A stretch of 64,000 nucleotides of DNA, taken from NCBI RefSeq assembly GCF_031501865.1, contig NZ_JARRCW010000001.1, forward strand, positions 1,063,001 through 1,127,000. The letters are read 5' to 3'. The position numbers were made by a program, and so were the translations under genes. The notes under the pieces were generated by a model, which ran no database searches, had not been told where the DNA came from, and worked only from the letters and a program-made list of their open reading frames with translations. Position 1 is the stretch's first letter; each line of letters begins with the position of its first letter. The DNA comes from Pseudovibrio sp. M1P-2-3. Lineage in GTDB: Bacteria > Pseudomonadota > Alphaproteobacteria > Rhizobiales > Stappiaceae. Shown in pieces: positions 35,119 to 44,356 of the stretch.

Positions 35119-35874
35119 TTACTCACCAGAAGGCGGAGGAGGTGCTTTTAGGTCTTTGAGACGCTTTGCATAGTCGGGCAGGTTTTGCACGGCGATCGCA
35201 TAGGCTTCTCCCAGCTTTAGTCCTGCCAAAACATCACTGGGAAAATGAACTCCGGCAAACACCCTCGAATAGGCAATGCGGTAGGCGTATGCGTTCAGCT
35301 CCTTTTCTCGCCCGGGAAAAACCTCAGAGAGCAGTTTTGCAATGAACATGGCTCTTGTTGCATGTCCACTGGGGTAGCTGAAGGAATCTCCAAGCTTAAC
35401 CACAGCATGCACATCCGAATTTGCCTCGTAAGGGCGTAGTCGTTTGTATCTATCTTTGAGAGCGAAATAACTGGCCTTCACATTCTGCGCGGCGTCCTCA
35501 AGCAGATTCTTTAAAGCAGCGGCATCTACCTTGAAAAGATCTTTTGAAATAATCGGAGCAAATGTCTCCACTGAAAGATCATTGGCGTATTTGGCAAAGC
35601 CAACTTGCTTTTTTGTGCGTATGCGCTGGATCCATAGAACGACTGCCATGTCCTCCTTGGCCTCTACAGAATCAGGCAGGGGCGGTGGACCGATAAACGC
35701 GCTGCCGTAGGCCTCCTCTAGTATCTGCGGTTGGCTGGAAGGTACATTTTCAGCAAGTGCGTGCCCACCTACAACCAGCAGAAGAGAGAAAAGGAGCGCC
35801 AAAAAAACTCTCTCCAAGCTGTAGATATGGTTCCTTACCAAATGGGCCGGGGAGGTTCGCATTTCGTTTGCCAT
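35119..35874 (-). CDS. PAP2-superfamily acid phosphatase (class A, PhoN-like)
   Basis: Periplasmic phosphomonoesterase of 251 residues with an N-terminal hydrophobic export segment (about residues 22-41, ending HALA). All three active-site blocks of the PAP2/PhoN family are present: KDRYKRLRP (K140, the KX6RP block), PSGH (168-171) and SRVFAGVHFPSD with His210 and Asp214. I chose ATG 35874 because AGGAAAAG lies just upstream; a TTG seven codons earlier opens the same frame. Expected role: phosphate release from small phosphomonoesters. Confidence 0.88.
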   Translation of the reverse strand: MANEMRTSPAHLVRNHIYSLERVFLALLFSLLLVVGGHALAENVPSSQPQILEEAYGSAFIGPPPLPDSVEAKEDMAVVLWIQRIRTKKQVGFAKYANDLSVETFAPIISKDLFKVDAAALKNLLEDAAQNVKASYFALKDRYKRLRPYEANSDVHAVVKLGDSFSYPSGHATRAMFIAKLLSEVFPGREKELNAYAYRIAYSRVFAGVHFPSDVLAGLKLGEAYAIAVQNLPDYAKRLKDLKAPPPPSGE

Positions 35875-36012
35875 GTGCTTTTCCTGATTAGCCAAAAGAC
35901 GCCAGACTGGAACGGCTCCAGCCTCATCCCTTCAGCCAATTGGGTTTTGTTGAATTTCAGGTTTCGCTTTTCAGGAAATACTTGGTTTCTTGAAAAACTC
36001 CCTAAAAGAACC

Positions 36013-36495
36013 CTAAAGCACTTTTTGAAAACAAACGCTTCTTGTCATGCCTGCATAAGCCCCGTAGTTCTCAATGGGCTTGTAATTTCGCTTCAAATAG
36101 AAATTGATTGCAGCTTGGTTGATGACACGTGTTGAAAGACAGATACTGGAATAGCCCTCCCTGCGGGCCATGTCTTCCAGTTTCTGGCAGAGCGCGTTTC
36201 CGATCCCTCTGCCTTTTTGTGCTGCATACATTCTTTTGATCTCGCAGCGGTGTTGATCCAGAGGCCGATACCCTCCACATCCAACGGGCTCTCCCTCAAG
36301 CATGGCAAGCACAAATGCAGCTCCTTTTTGAGAAAAGGAACCAAGCTCCGCGTTCTGGCTTCCATCATCTCCTGTTATGTGCTTTAGGGCCGCTCCAAGC
36401 TCTTCCAGCAAGCCAAGGGCCTGTGAGTTTGCTGCAACGTTGTTTAGAAAAGTAAATTTTAGCCTTGAGTGGGGAGCCTGATCAGAATGATTCAT
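36013..36495 (-). CDS. GNAT-family N-acetyltransferase
   Basis: A 160-residue acetyltransferase. The acetyl-CoA-binding motif A is clear: EIKRMYAAQKGRGIGNALCQ (the Q/RxxGxG/A loop), preceded by GCGGYRPLD on strand 4 and followed by motif B with FYLKRNYKPIENYGAY. The start is taken at ATG 36495; a longer open frame continues upstream but its sequence is not domain-like. Substrate unknown, and the neighbours give no hint. Confidence 0.8.
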   Translation of the reverse strand: MNHSDQAPHSRLKFTFLNNVAANSQALGLLEELGAALKHITGDDGSQNAELGSFSQKGAAFVLAMLEGEPVGCGGYRPLDQHRCEIKRMYAAQKGRGIGNALCQKLEDMARREGYSSICLSTRVINQAAINFYLKRNYKPIENYGAYAGMTRSVCFQKVL

Positions 36496-36768
36496 GGGGA
36501 TATCGATTTTCCTCAACTTGCTGGAGACGGGGATAAAATTTTCTAGTTTTCCAAACTTGACCCAATGCCCCGCAGTTCGTGCCCTTTGCATACAGGTTGA
36601 ATAATATTGCGCACAACATCGCACAAAAACATACCATTAGAGAACAGAATGCAACATTCGTCCATATGTTCGAAATATTTCCGTAAATTCAATAGTTTAT
36701 AGTTATGCAATGCGCTGTGAAATTTCCCGTGCAGTAAAGAGTTATAGTTTAGAATATCTCAACTAACC

Positions 36769-36791
36769 TGTCCCGAGCCTAGCTCGGGACA
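36769..36791. repeat. Perfect hairpin downstream of the exported-protein gene
   Basis: TGTCCCGAGC, loop CTA, GCTCGGGACA: ten perfect G+C-rich pairs. No U-run on either strand. It probably forms the 3' end or a stabilising hairpin of the leftward transcript ending at 36816. Confidence 0.55.
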
Positions 36792-36815
36792 CGCTTTGTA
36801 AAAGGGGGATAAATG

Positions 36816-38054
36816 CTAGTCCGCCTGTAATGTGTTGGCCTCAACCTTGACATTGAAGAGTTTGGAAATCTGGGTCGGAGCCATCATGACAGATCCCGCT
36901 ACCTGCGGAAATGGCATCGGGTTGGCCACAGATGCGGAAGCGCTGAGTGAGACTGGGTCTTTCAGGAAAGCAGTTCCGGCTGTCAGAAGTTGCTGCTTCA
37001 AAGCCTTATCCGGCACAGACTCCAAAGAAAGCGGCAGCATCATTTGCAATGCGGCTTTAATGGCTTCCGGCGTGCTTCCCTGCTTCTGCGCGTATACACT
37101 CAAGGCGCGGTCAAACAACCCATAATCCACGTAGTCTATGGAGACATCACTGATGGTAAACATCTGAGCCAAAGACATGGCATCCGCATCGTTGTCTTCG
37201 TCTTCCAACTCCGCCAGCTTTTCCAGTGACGCCATGGTCAGACCGCCCATAGTCAAAGAAAAGTCAATTTTTCCAAGGTCTTGAGCGTCCATGCTATATT
37301 CTTCGAAGGCAAGATCTCCAGATTCGGGGTTGTATTTTCCCCGAATATCCAAGTTAAGTGTAATGCCATCCAGATCCAGGTTTGCAAAAGCTTCCTGCAC
37401 CTGCTTGTTTAATGTGCTGGTATCCAGAACCGCGTTCTTGAAGTCTGAAGTAAAAGTAAGATCCCCGTTGTCATCAAGTGCTGACATAGCTGCGTTCGCC
37501 TGTGCAACGGTAACCTCAAATTGCGCGTCCTTGTCGACCCCTTTGATCAACATACCACTTACTGTCGTTGAGCTATTGGGTGTGTAGTTCAGCACTTCCA
37601 ATGCTTCTTCGAAGCTTTGTGGGTTAGGATTAAACCCGACAACGGTGTTCTTGAAAATCGATTTGTCGGCTGTCAGCTCAAAAAAATTGTTCTGGATTTT
37701 GTAGCCGTTGGCCTCAACCGTTCCAACGCTCACCAGCCCGTTATCCAGATTTTTGATTCCACTAATATTTTGCAATTCAATGGTAATTTCGTTTGTCCCG
37801 AACTCATCCAGTTCAGCAGTATCAGTGGCGAAAGACTGCTCCATTTTCAGATCATGAATAGTAATCGTGTCAGCACTCTCGGAAACTTCACCATAGGATT
37901 TGACTGTGAAGCCACTTTTTTCATAGGCGGTGAGATAATCGTCAAGCTTTTCAATACCAGTGCTTTCAAAGGCCAAAGCACCACTGGTCATGAGAGCCAG
38001 TAGGCTTACACTCATCCCGAAAGAAACAGGTTTGATACGCATAAATGAAGTCAT
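36816..38054 (-). CDS. Unrecognised exported protein, 412 residues
   Basis: I do not recognise the family. It starts at ATG 38054 with a good AGGAG and a Sec signal peptide (LLALMTSGALAF). The mature part is acidic, with alternating strands and repeated TITIHDLKMEQ / EITIELQNISGI-type segments and runs of Asp and Glu (LEDEDNDADAMS). The alternation and the absence of membrane segments suggest a beta-rich periplasmic or surface protein, perhaps of the bacterial lipid-chaperone or AsmA-like style, but that is a guess. It is monocistronic as far as can be seen. Confidence 0.65.
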   Translation of the reverse strand: MTSFMRIKPVSFGMSVSLLALMTSGALAFESTGIEKLDDYLTAYEKSGFTVKSYGEVSESADTITIHDLKMEQSFATDTAELDEFGTNEITIELQNISGIKNLDNGLVSVGTVEANGYKIQNNFFELTADKSIFKNTVVGFNPNPQSFEEALEVLNYTPNSSTTVSGMLIKGVDKDAQFEVTVAQANAAMSALDDNGDLTFTSDFKNAVLDTSTLNKQVQEAFANLDLDGITLNLDIRGKYNPESGDLAFEEYSMDAQDLGKIDFSLTMGGLTMASLEKLAELEDEDNDADAMSLAQMFTISDVSIDYVDYGLFDRALSVYAQKQGSTPEAIKAALQMMLPLSLESVPDKALKQQLLTAGTAFLKDPVSLSASASVANPMPFPQVAGSVMMAPTQISKLFNVKVEANTLQAD

Positions 38055-38335
38055 GGTTTCTCCTAAATCACTCTGGTCTACCCAGTACAAACATATGTCC
38101 AGAATAACCCATTAAAAGTAAGCTGCGCATAAAAACGAGTTTACCTGTAAGCCGATGAAATATCCGCCCGCCCAGTAAATACGTTCCTATAAAATCCAAT
38201 CAGTAGATTTTAACGTGTTTCTAAATACGAAAGAAAGGCTAGGTTCTGTTTTCATCCGAACCTTTTGGATGTTTTGCCCAAATTTACAGATTGCCCTTAA
38301 CCTGCGGGTGAGCAGTTGGTGTGCGGAGCTGGTGA

Positions 38336-38824
38336 ATGTTTGTAAGAACTCTGTTGTTTCTTTTAGTTGTCTGCCTGTCCTTTGCAGCAAGAGGGCAGTC
38401 CAGCAGCCATTTGAATACGCCAACACCAAAGGATCGGGAAGTCTTTAACAGCTGCTTGGAAAAGGCTGGTGTTAAACTGGCCCCAGCCGTGGCCTGCATA
38501 GGGGCTGTTTTTGAGGCGTGTCAGGCGGAACCAAAGCAGCAAACAAGCCTTGGAATGCGCGTCTGCCTTTCTCGCGAAAGCGAGCTTTGGGATGAGCGGC
38601 TGAATGCGGCCTATGAAAAGCTTATGGCGGCCTATCCAGATGCCGCGAAAAAACAACTGCGCAAAGCAGAGCGCACATGGATTACCTACCGAAAACAGGA
38701 CTGTGATGTCCCTGTTGTCCTGTATAACAAAGGAAGTTTTGGGCCAGTAGCTGCAATGCACTGTTTCAACCGCGCCACTGCCCTTAGAGCAATTCTGCTT
38801 GAGCAGATGATCACTCCCTCATGA
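38336..38824 (+). CDS. LprI-like protein (DUF1311 lysozyme-inhibitor family)
   Basis: A 162-residue exported protein. After a signal peptide (about residues 1-20) come the family's Cys-bearing segments: CLEKAG, CIGAVFEAC, and MRVCLSRESELWDERLNAAYEKLM, then AERTWITYRKQDCD and a final MHCFNRATALRAILL. In mycobacteria LprI inhibits lysozyme; for the wider family this is extrapolation. The following gene overlaps it by four bases (ATGA), so the two are coupled. Confidence 0.82.
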   Translation: MFVRTLLFLLVVCLSFAARGQSSSHLNTPTPKDREVFNSCLEKAGVKLAPAVACIGAVFEACQAEPKQQTSLGMRVCLSRESELWDERLNAAYEKLMAAYPDAAKKQLRKAERTWITYRKQDCDVPVVLYNKGSFGPVAAMHCFNRATALRAILLEQMITPS

Positions 38825-39303
38825 AGAAAATACTGTATCTACTGGTTGGACTAATTTTACCCATTGCTGGCCTTGCAGCTGCCGCCGAACAGCTGCCCAA
38901 GTGCAGTGTGAAGGATAAACGCACACCTGTTCCACGATGGGAAAGTTCTGCGGACCTGGAGTTAAATCTCGCGTATCCACCACCACAGTCCGTCGGTATG
39001 GTTGTTTTCCTGCGAATAATCTTGGACGATCAGGATCAGAGCACATGTGAACGTGATGGTGATGAAGGACCAATGGTGTTTTCCTATGATCGCAATCATC
39101 AGGACTTGGACCGGGACGGACTAAAAATCTCCGTAATGGGGCAACCCAAACTTTTAAAGGGCCAGTGCGAGCTCAAGGGCCTATATACGATAGTGCGGGT
39201 ACAGCCCGTTGGAAAGAAATGGACCGAAGTTTTCTATGAAAAACAGAACCTTGAGAGTCTCCAAGCCTCGGAAAAGTTCTGCCGGTTGATACAAGATGGC
39301 TAG
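38821..39303 (+). CDS. Unrecognised small exported protein, 160 residues
   Basis: No family recognised. A signal peptide (MKKILYLLVGLILPIAGLAA) precedes a mature part with four Cys (KCSVKD, STCERDG, GQCELKG, EKFCRL), which could form two disulfides. It starts inside the stop of the LprI-like gene (ATGA overlap), so both are translated together and probably act together in the periplasm. It ends 12 bases before the convergent VWA gene. Confidence 0.7.
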   Translation: MKKILYLLVGLILPIAGLAAAAEQLPKCSVKDKRTPVPRWESSADLELNLAYPPPQSVGMVVFLRIILDDQDQSTCERDGDEGPMVFSYDRNHQDLDRDGLKISVMGQPKLLKGQCELKGLYTIVRVQPVGKKWTEVFYEKQNLESLQASEKFCRLIQDG

Positions 39304-39315
39304 GTGGGCATGCCC

Positions 39316-40542
39316 TCAGTTATGGGGGACATGTAAGCTTCTGGGAGCTTGCATAGTAGGGCCAGCTTGAAGTGCGTTACACAGGTCCTGAACGCTCTTC
39401 AGGCTGTGGAGTGAGCGAAAGTCATCCACATATGGCAACATAGCTTGTATGCCTTTGGCTTTGGCTTCAAAACCGTCATATCTGAGAAGTGGGTTCAGCC
39501 AGATCAGATGACGACAGGAACGGCGCAAGCGGTCCATCTCCTTCGCAAGGTCTTCATTGCTATCTCTTTCAAGGCCATCGGTTACCAGCAAGAGGGTGGT
39601 TTTGCTGTTCAAAACACGCTGGGCCCAGTCTTGATTAAAGCGGTGAAGTGCCGTGGCAATCCGGGTTCCACCAGACCAATCTTTCACTCCTTTTGTGCAA
39701 GCATCAAGCGCCTCGTCAGGGTCCTTGAGCTTTAGCTGACGTGTAATGTTGGTTAAACGGGTTCCAAAAACGAAGGTATGGCTGTTTTGCCGTTGTTCGT
39801 TCAGCGCATGGAGAAAATGAAGGAAAATACGCGTATACTGGGCCATGGAACCAGAAATATCGCAGAGTGAAACTATGGGCGGAGACGCCTCCCGTTTCTG
39901 CCGGTACTTTAAGTCGATCCCATCATTTCCGGTTCTCAGAGAAGCCCGTAAGGTTCTTCGGGGATCAATCATACCTCTTTGTGATGGCTCTTTTCTGCGG
40001 GTGACAATGGTATCGCGGGGAAGGCGCATTCTGGAAAGGGCTAGTCTCGCCTCATTGATTTCCTGCGCACTCATTTGCTCGAAGTCTTTCACTTGAAACT
40101 TCTCGTGGCCGGAGACTGAAAGCAGCGCATTGACTTCCAGACTTGCAGGGGAGGCAGGTTCTTTTTGTTTTCTGCTTTTTTGAATCGCTTGCGCAACTCG
40201 GGCTTGCGCCGCCTGAGGCTTTTCTGGCTTTCGAGTTTTTGAAGGCGCAACGGGGGAGAGAAGTGCAAGCATTTTCTCGATTAAGTTCTGGGTCTGCCAG
40301 AATTGGTTAAATGCTTGATCAAAGACGGGGCGTTGATCGTTTTTTCTTAAAAAAACGGCCTGCAAAGTCCAGTAAAGGTCCTCTCTGCTATGAAGACCGT
40401 TCAGTTGGACAGCTTTAATCGCATCCACCACACTTGCAGGGCCAACAGGCAAGCCTGCATCACGCAGAACCCTTGAAAAATAGACAATATTTTCACTAAT
40501 CCTCCCCTCATTGGCTGGCTTGGGCGAGGGGGTGTTTTCATG
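39316..40542 (-). CDS. VWA-domain protein, CoxE-like
   Basis: A 408-residue cytoplasmic protein. The C-terminal half is a von Willebrand A domain with an intact metal-site motif CDISGSMAQY and the later VTDGLERD segment. The N-terminal half is helical and charged (KQKEPASPASLEV region), as in CoxE-like proteins. It pairs with the MoxR ATPase 4 bases upstream; such MoxR/VWA pairs act together as chaperones inserting metals or remodelling complexes. I chose ATG 40542 because an upstream extension would overlap the ATPase gene and is not domain-like. Confidence 0.88.
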   Translation of the reverse strand, partial: HENTPSPKPANEGRISENIVYFSRVLRDAGLPVGPASVVDAIKAVQLNGLHSREDLYWTLQAVFLRKNDQRPVFDQAFNQFWQTQNLIEKMLALLSPVAPSKTRKPEKPQAAQARVAQAIQKSRKQKEPASPASLEVNALLSVSGHEKFQVKDFEQMSAQEINEARLALSRMRLPRDTIVTRRKEPSQRGMIDPRRTLRASLRTGNDGIDLKYRQKREASPPIVSLCDISGSMAQYTRIFLHFLHALNEQRQNSHTFVFGTRLTNITRQLKLKDPDEALDACTKGVKDWSGGTRIATALHRFNQDWAQRVLNSKTTLLLVTDGLERDSNEDLAKEMDRLRRSCRHLIWLNPLLRYDGFEAKAKGIQAMLPYVDDFRSLHSLKSVQDLCNALQAGPTMQAPRSLHVPHN

Positions 40543-40546
40543 CATG

Positions 40547-41494
40547 TTAAAGCTCTTCCGGATTAAGGGAACGGTTCGCCATCTGAACTTTTTGTTTGAT
40601 GTCTTCCACAATGATGTGTGTTTGGGAGCCCTTGATACGTTCTATATCCTCTTGGTACTTTAAAAGAGCACCTAAAGTGTCCGAGGCAACTTCGGGATCA
40701 AGTACAACCTGATTGAGTTCCGTTAAAGCAGTCGCCCAGTCCAGTGTCTCTGCGACCCCCGGGGCCTTGAACAGGTTCTCTTCGGCACGAAGGTGCTGAA
40801 CGAAAGCCACAACTTGGGCTGATAGATGTTTTGCAGCTTGGGGTAACTTGCGATGAATGATAGCCAGTTCCCGTTCAGCCTCCGGATAATCTACCCAGTG
40901 ATAAAGGCATCGCCGTTTCAGCGCGTCATGTATTTCCCGCGTTCGGTTGCTGGTAATAATTGTGATGGGCGGTTCGTCAGCCTTAAATGTTCCAAGCTCT
41001 GGAATACTCACCTGATTGTCAGAGAGTACCTCCAGCAAAAATGCTTCAAAAGCCTCGTCAGCTCGGTCCAGCTCGTCAATCAAAAAGACGGGAGCGCCAG
41101 CCTTACTTGTTTCAAGTGCTTGAAGAACTGGACGTTTTATCAAGAACTGCGGAGAGTAGATTGACTTGGAAAGCTCGGTCTTATCGGCTGATCCTGAGGC
41201 CTCGGATAATCGTATTTCCAGCATTTGCGCGGTATAGTTCCACTCATAAACCGCAGTAGAGATATCAAGGCCTTCATAGCACTGCAAGCGGATGAGAGGG
41301 CGTCCCAGAGCACCAGCCAGTACTTTTGCGACTTCAGTTTTCCCAACACCCGCTTCTCCTTCTAAGAACAAAGGTCGCTGCATTCTCAAGGCCAAATGAA
41401 GGACTGTCGATAAAGAGCGGTCGGCAATATAGTCCTTTGAAGACAGCAGCTTCAAAGTATCTTCAATGGAGCTAGGGATACTGATTTGCGACAT
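40547..41494 (-). CDS. MoxR-family AAA+ ATPase
   Basis: A 315-residue AAA+ ATPase: Walker A GEAGVGKT (residues 46-53), Walker B VFLIDELDRAD, sensor 1 in ITSNRTREI and a C-terminal lid. LQCYEGLDISTAVYEWNYTA is the usual MoxR segment between them. It works with the following VWA protein. The pair resembles CoxD/CoxE of carbon-monoxide dehydrogenase maturation, but no dehydrogenase genes are nearby, so the client is unknown. Confidence 0.92.
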   Translation of the reverse strand: MSQISIPSSIEDTLKLLSSKDYIADRSLSTVLHLALRMQRPLFLEGEAGVGKTEVAKVLAGALGRPLIRLQCYEGLDISTAVYEWNYTAQMLEIRLSEASGSADKTELSKSIYSPQFLIKRPVLQALETSKAGAPVFLIDELDRADEAFEAFLLEVLSDNQVSIPELGTFKADEPPITIITSNRTREIHDALKRRCLYHWVDYPEAERELAIIHRKLPQAAKHLSAQVVAFVQHLRAEENLFKAPGVAETLDWATALTELNQVVLDPEVASDTLGALLKYQEDIERIKGSQTHIIVEDIKQKVQMANRSLNPEEL

Positions 41495-41584
41495 TTATAC
41501 TTCTACTCCCCACAACTCTAATATGAACTAGGAGGTAGCATAGAACGCGCCCAAGGTATTTTCCAGCTATAATGATCAGTTGGT

Positions 41585-41959
41585 TTACTGCATCGGAAGT
41601 AATTGATTTTTTTCGGAAACTCGCATCTGGAATGCTCTGTTGCAGCGGTCCGTATCCGGCATTTCCAAATATTGCATCATGTAATGATTGCAAAATTCGG
41701 CATAGGGAGTTCCGTCAACTCCCAAATCAACCAGAGCCTCATAGGCAACGACACAGTAAGCGTCCATGCGGCGCTTGCCAAAGGTGTACCGTGTTGCGCA
41801 ATCTTCTGTTTTTTGTACAAGCCTCTCAATGTGACGCTTGGTTCTGGTATCTGGTTCAATGGATTGAGCAGGGCTGGGGGCAAGGCATGGAAAAGCTACA
41901 GCAAATATAGATAGAGGTTTGAGGAACCTTGAAAAGGAATTGGTTTGCGCCGATTGCAT
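41585..41959 (-). CDS. Unrecognised small exported protein, 124 residues
   Basis: No family recognised. An N-terminal hydrophobic segment ending PAQS suggests export. The mature part has four Cys (EDCATRY, DAYCVVAY, AEFCNHYM, DRCNRAF) spaced for two disulfides and is mostly helical. Start ATG 41959; a TTG four codons upstream is possible. It sits upstream of the MoxR gene on the same strand. Confidence 0.55.
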   Translation of the reverse strand: MQSAQTNSFSRFLKPLSIFAVAFPCLAPSPAQSIEPDTRTKRHIERLVQKTEDCATRYTFGKRRMDAYCVVAYEALVDLGVDGTPYAEFCNHYMMQYLEMPDTDRCNRAFQMRVSEKNQLLPMQ

Positions 41960-42070
41960 TGGGACTGCCAATTTGTTTTCATTGGCTTTATATTCCCATA
42001 TATCGCGTAAAAATGCGTAAAAGCAAAGGCTTGCACTTTAACCTTGCAAGAAAGCTTTCGCGAAGAAGGC

Positions 42071-42901
42071 TTAACGCTTCGGGATTTCCAGCCCTTTTCC
42101 ATACCTCAAAACACCTTCCGCATGTTGAGTGAAAGCGCCGCCTTTTGTCTCATGAATATCGAAACCGGGTAAAAGGCGTAGAGGGGCTTTGCTGGCAGCA
42201 ACTGCCGTTACAAGTATACGGGTGGCAGGTAAGTCCGGTGCGGGGCGCAGAGGGATGATGTCTATTGCACCAAACCGGTTGCCCATGACCTTTAATAGTT
42301 CGTTCAGGCCATCAGCCCGGAAGACTATGGAGAGCGTTCCCCCATCCCTGACGATGTCTTTTGCCGTTTTAACCCAGGGCTCTACTCCGCGTTCATCGAG
42401 TGCATGAGCGCTGGCACGCGGCGCATTGGGGGTTACGGAAAAACGGCCATCAGCGTAGTAGGGCGGGTTCATGATCACATGATCACACATGTTGGATAAC
42501 AGGCCACTGGAGTGCCTTTTGTTCCCCTTGGCAGTAATATTGGCATGAATGAGGGAAATGCGGTCTTTAAAGTTACTGTTTTGTGCAAGCACCAAACTTT
42601 TTTTTGCCAAATCCAGCACCACCTCATCAAGCTCTACGCCAGTACAAGCAACTTTTGGCAGGCGGCTTGCCACGCAAAATGCGGCGGTACCAACACCTGT
42701 TCCAAGGTCAACCACATGCCCTTTGGTGTCTTCGGGAAGAACAGCTGCTAGATAGACTGCGTCAAGTCCTGCCCGATGGCGCCCCTTTGCTGGTTGCAGA
42801 ATTTCTATTTTGCCCCCAAGAAACTTGTCCTGCGTCACGGTTTGAAACGGCTGGGCGGGGGAAGGGGCACTGCTACTCATTATCTGGCGACTATCCGGCA
42901 T
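42071..42901 (-). CDS. TrmN6-like SAM-dependent methyltransferase
   Basis: A 276-residue class I methyltransferase: SAM-binding motif I HVVDLGTGVGTAAFCVASRL, acidic motif II VELDEVV and the N6-adenine-type catalytic motif NPPYYADG. This combination marks tRNA1(Val) A37-N6 methyltransferase or RNA methylases close to it (TrmN6/YfiC). Specificity beyond adenine-N6-like chemistry is an inference. It lies 12 bases after a DUF2007 gene, a pairing common in alphaproteobacteria. Confidence 0.85.
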   Translation of the reverse strand: MPDSRQIMSSSAPSPAQPFQTVTQDKFLGGKIEILQPAKGRHRAGLDAVYLAAVLPEDTKGHVVDLGTGVGTAAFCVASRLPKVACTGVELDEVVLDLAKKSLVLAQNSNFKDRISLIHANITAKGNKRHSSGLLSNMCDHVIMNPPYYADGRFSVTPNAPRASAHALDERGVEPWVKTAKDIVRDGGTLSIVFRADGLNELLKVMGNRFGAIDIIPLRPAPDLPATRILVTAVAASKAPLRLLPGFDIHETKGGAFTQHAEGVLRYGKGLEIPKR

Positions 42902-42913
42902 TCTTTTGGAGAA

Positions 42914-43135
42914 CTAGCGTTTGAGTTCAATTTCCAGTCCGGCATCAATAATGAGAGACCGAGCTTCTTCAATACGTGTCGCCTCTACAAGAATTCGGCG
43001 AGGAAGGAAACCCAAAGAGCCTTCCAGTATGCTCATATGTTGATCGGCAATATGATAGGCAATATCTGCATCTTTAAGAATTGCCTCCAAAAATGTAATA
43101 AGAACTGCGTCGTTTGTGCGTAATAGTTCTTCCAA
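42914..43135 (-). CDS. DUF2007 (putative signal-transducing) protein
   Basis: A 73-residue protein fitting DUF2007: MEELLRTNDAVLITFLEAIL, then the SILEGSLGFLPRRILV centre and a closing helix-strand. It resembles a small ferredoxin-like alpha/beta fold. Function unknown. It is divergent from the polyprenyl synthase gene and followed by the TrmN6-like gene. Confidence 0.85.
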   Translation of the reverse strand: MEELLRTNDAVLITFLEAILKDADIAYHIADQHMSILEGSLGFLPRRILVEATRIEEARSLIIDAGLEIELKR

Positions 43136-43295
43136 AACAATAGCCTTCTTTTCTCAGGACCACTTTGGGTATTTACCGTATCTCTGGAAAACGTACAATT
43201 ATTAGCAATTGAAACACATTATTGCCCAAAATAGCCTTGTCGGATAGGGCCAGCACTCCTATTGTCCCGAAAAACGTAGTGGGAGATTGCAGTAA

Positions 43296-44312
43296 GTGGG
43301 CGCGGTTCCGTTGACACAGACAAAAACTAAGGAAGCCAGCATTCAAACGCTGGTAGACCTCGTTGCAGGCGATATGGAGAAGGTGAACCAGCTCATTTTG
43401 TCAAAAGCTGGGTCTAATGTTGATCTTATTCCCGAAATTGCTCGTCATTTGATTGATAGCGGTGGCAAGCGCTTGCGTCCCATGTTGACATTGGCATTTG
43501 CCAAGATGTTCGACTACGGCAGTGAGCAAGGTGATGTGATCTTGGCAGCCAGTGTCGAGTTTATGCATACTGCCACCTTGTTGCACGACGATGTTGTTGA
43601 TGAAAGTGATATGCGCCGCGGCAAATTGGCCGCCCGCAAGTTATGGGGTAACCAGGCAAGTGTTCTGGTTGGCGACTACTTGCTTGGCCAGGCTTTCAAA
43701 ATGATGGTGGATGTGGGATCGCTCGAAGCTCTGCGTATTCTCTCCGAAGCCTCCGCGATTATTGCGGAAGGAGAAGTTCTGCAACTGGGTGCCGCTCAGG
43801 ACACAAATACCACCGAAGCCCAATATATGCAGGTGATTGAAGCCAAAACAGCAGCACTTTTCGCCGCCGCCTGTGAAGTGGGGCCGGAAATATGCGACCA
43901 AGGCTCGAAGATGCGCCAGGTCGCCCGCAAGTTTGGCATGGATCTGGGCCTTGCTTTCCAGCTTGTTGATGATGCTTTGGATTACGGTGGTTCTGCTAAA
44001 GATCTTGGTAAAGATGTCGGAGATGATTTCCATGAGGGGAAAATCACTCTACCGATCATTTATGCGATCCAGCGCGGTACGCAAGAAGACAGAGTATTCT
44101 GGAAGCGCTGCCTTGAAGAGGGCGACATCAAAGATGGAGATCTGGACTATGCCATTGATCTTCTGAAGTCTACAGGAGCCCTAGCGGATACCATTAAACG
44201 TGCGCGTGATTTCGGAGCCTCCGCAATCGAAGCTCTGGATGAACTTCCAGATGGAGAGTGTAAAGAGGCTCTACGCGAATCTGTAGAGTTTTGCATTGCA
44301 CGTGTAAGCTAA
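43296..44312 (+). CDS. ispB: Polyprenyl diphosphate synthase (octa/decaprenyl type)
   Basis: Trans-prenyltransferase of 338 residues that makes the ubiquinone side chain. The first aspartate-rich motif (LLHDDVVDESDMRRG), the second (DDALDYGG), GKRLRPML and KTAALFAAACE are intact. Chain length (C40 or C50) cannot be read directly; the family's ubiquinone chain in alphaproteobacteria is usually C50. The start is GTG 43296 and a terminator follows. Confidence 0.9.
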   Translation: MGAVPLTQTKTKEASIQTLVDLVAGDMEKVNQLILSKAGSNVDLIPEIARHLIDSGGKRLRPMLTLAFAKMFDYGSEQGDVILAASVEFMHTATLLHDDVVDESDMRRGKLAARKLWGNQASVLVGDYLLGQAFKMMVDVGSLEALRILSEASAIIAEGEVLQLGAAQDTNTTEAQYMQVIEAKTAALFAAACEVGPEICDQGSKMRQVARKFGMDLGLAFQLVDDALDYGGSAKDLGKDVGDDFHEGKITLPIIYAIQRGTQEDRVFWKRCLEEGDIKDGDLDYAIDLLKSTGALADTIKRARDFGASAIEALDELPDGECKEALRESVEFCIARVS

Positions 44313-44317
44313 AATCC

Positions 44318-44354
44318 ACCGCCGCTTTCTCCAGCAGAAAACGGCGGTTTTATT
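44318..44354. terminator. Bidirectional terminator between ispB and the secretion adaptor
   Basis: ACCGCCG (44318-44324) pairs with CGGCGGT (44342-44348). T-rich on the plus side (TTTATT) and on the minus side (TTTT after the stem), so it can serve both convergent genes. Confidence 0.7.
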
Positions 44355-44356
44355 GT

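Noticed and set aside
39316-41494. Reading the MoxR/VWA pair as carbon-monoxide dehydrogenase maturation genes (coxDE)
   Set aside because: No dehydrogenase subunits or other cox genes are nearby, so only the general family is named.
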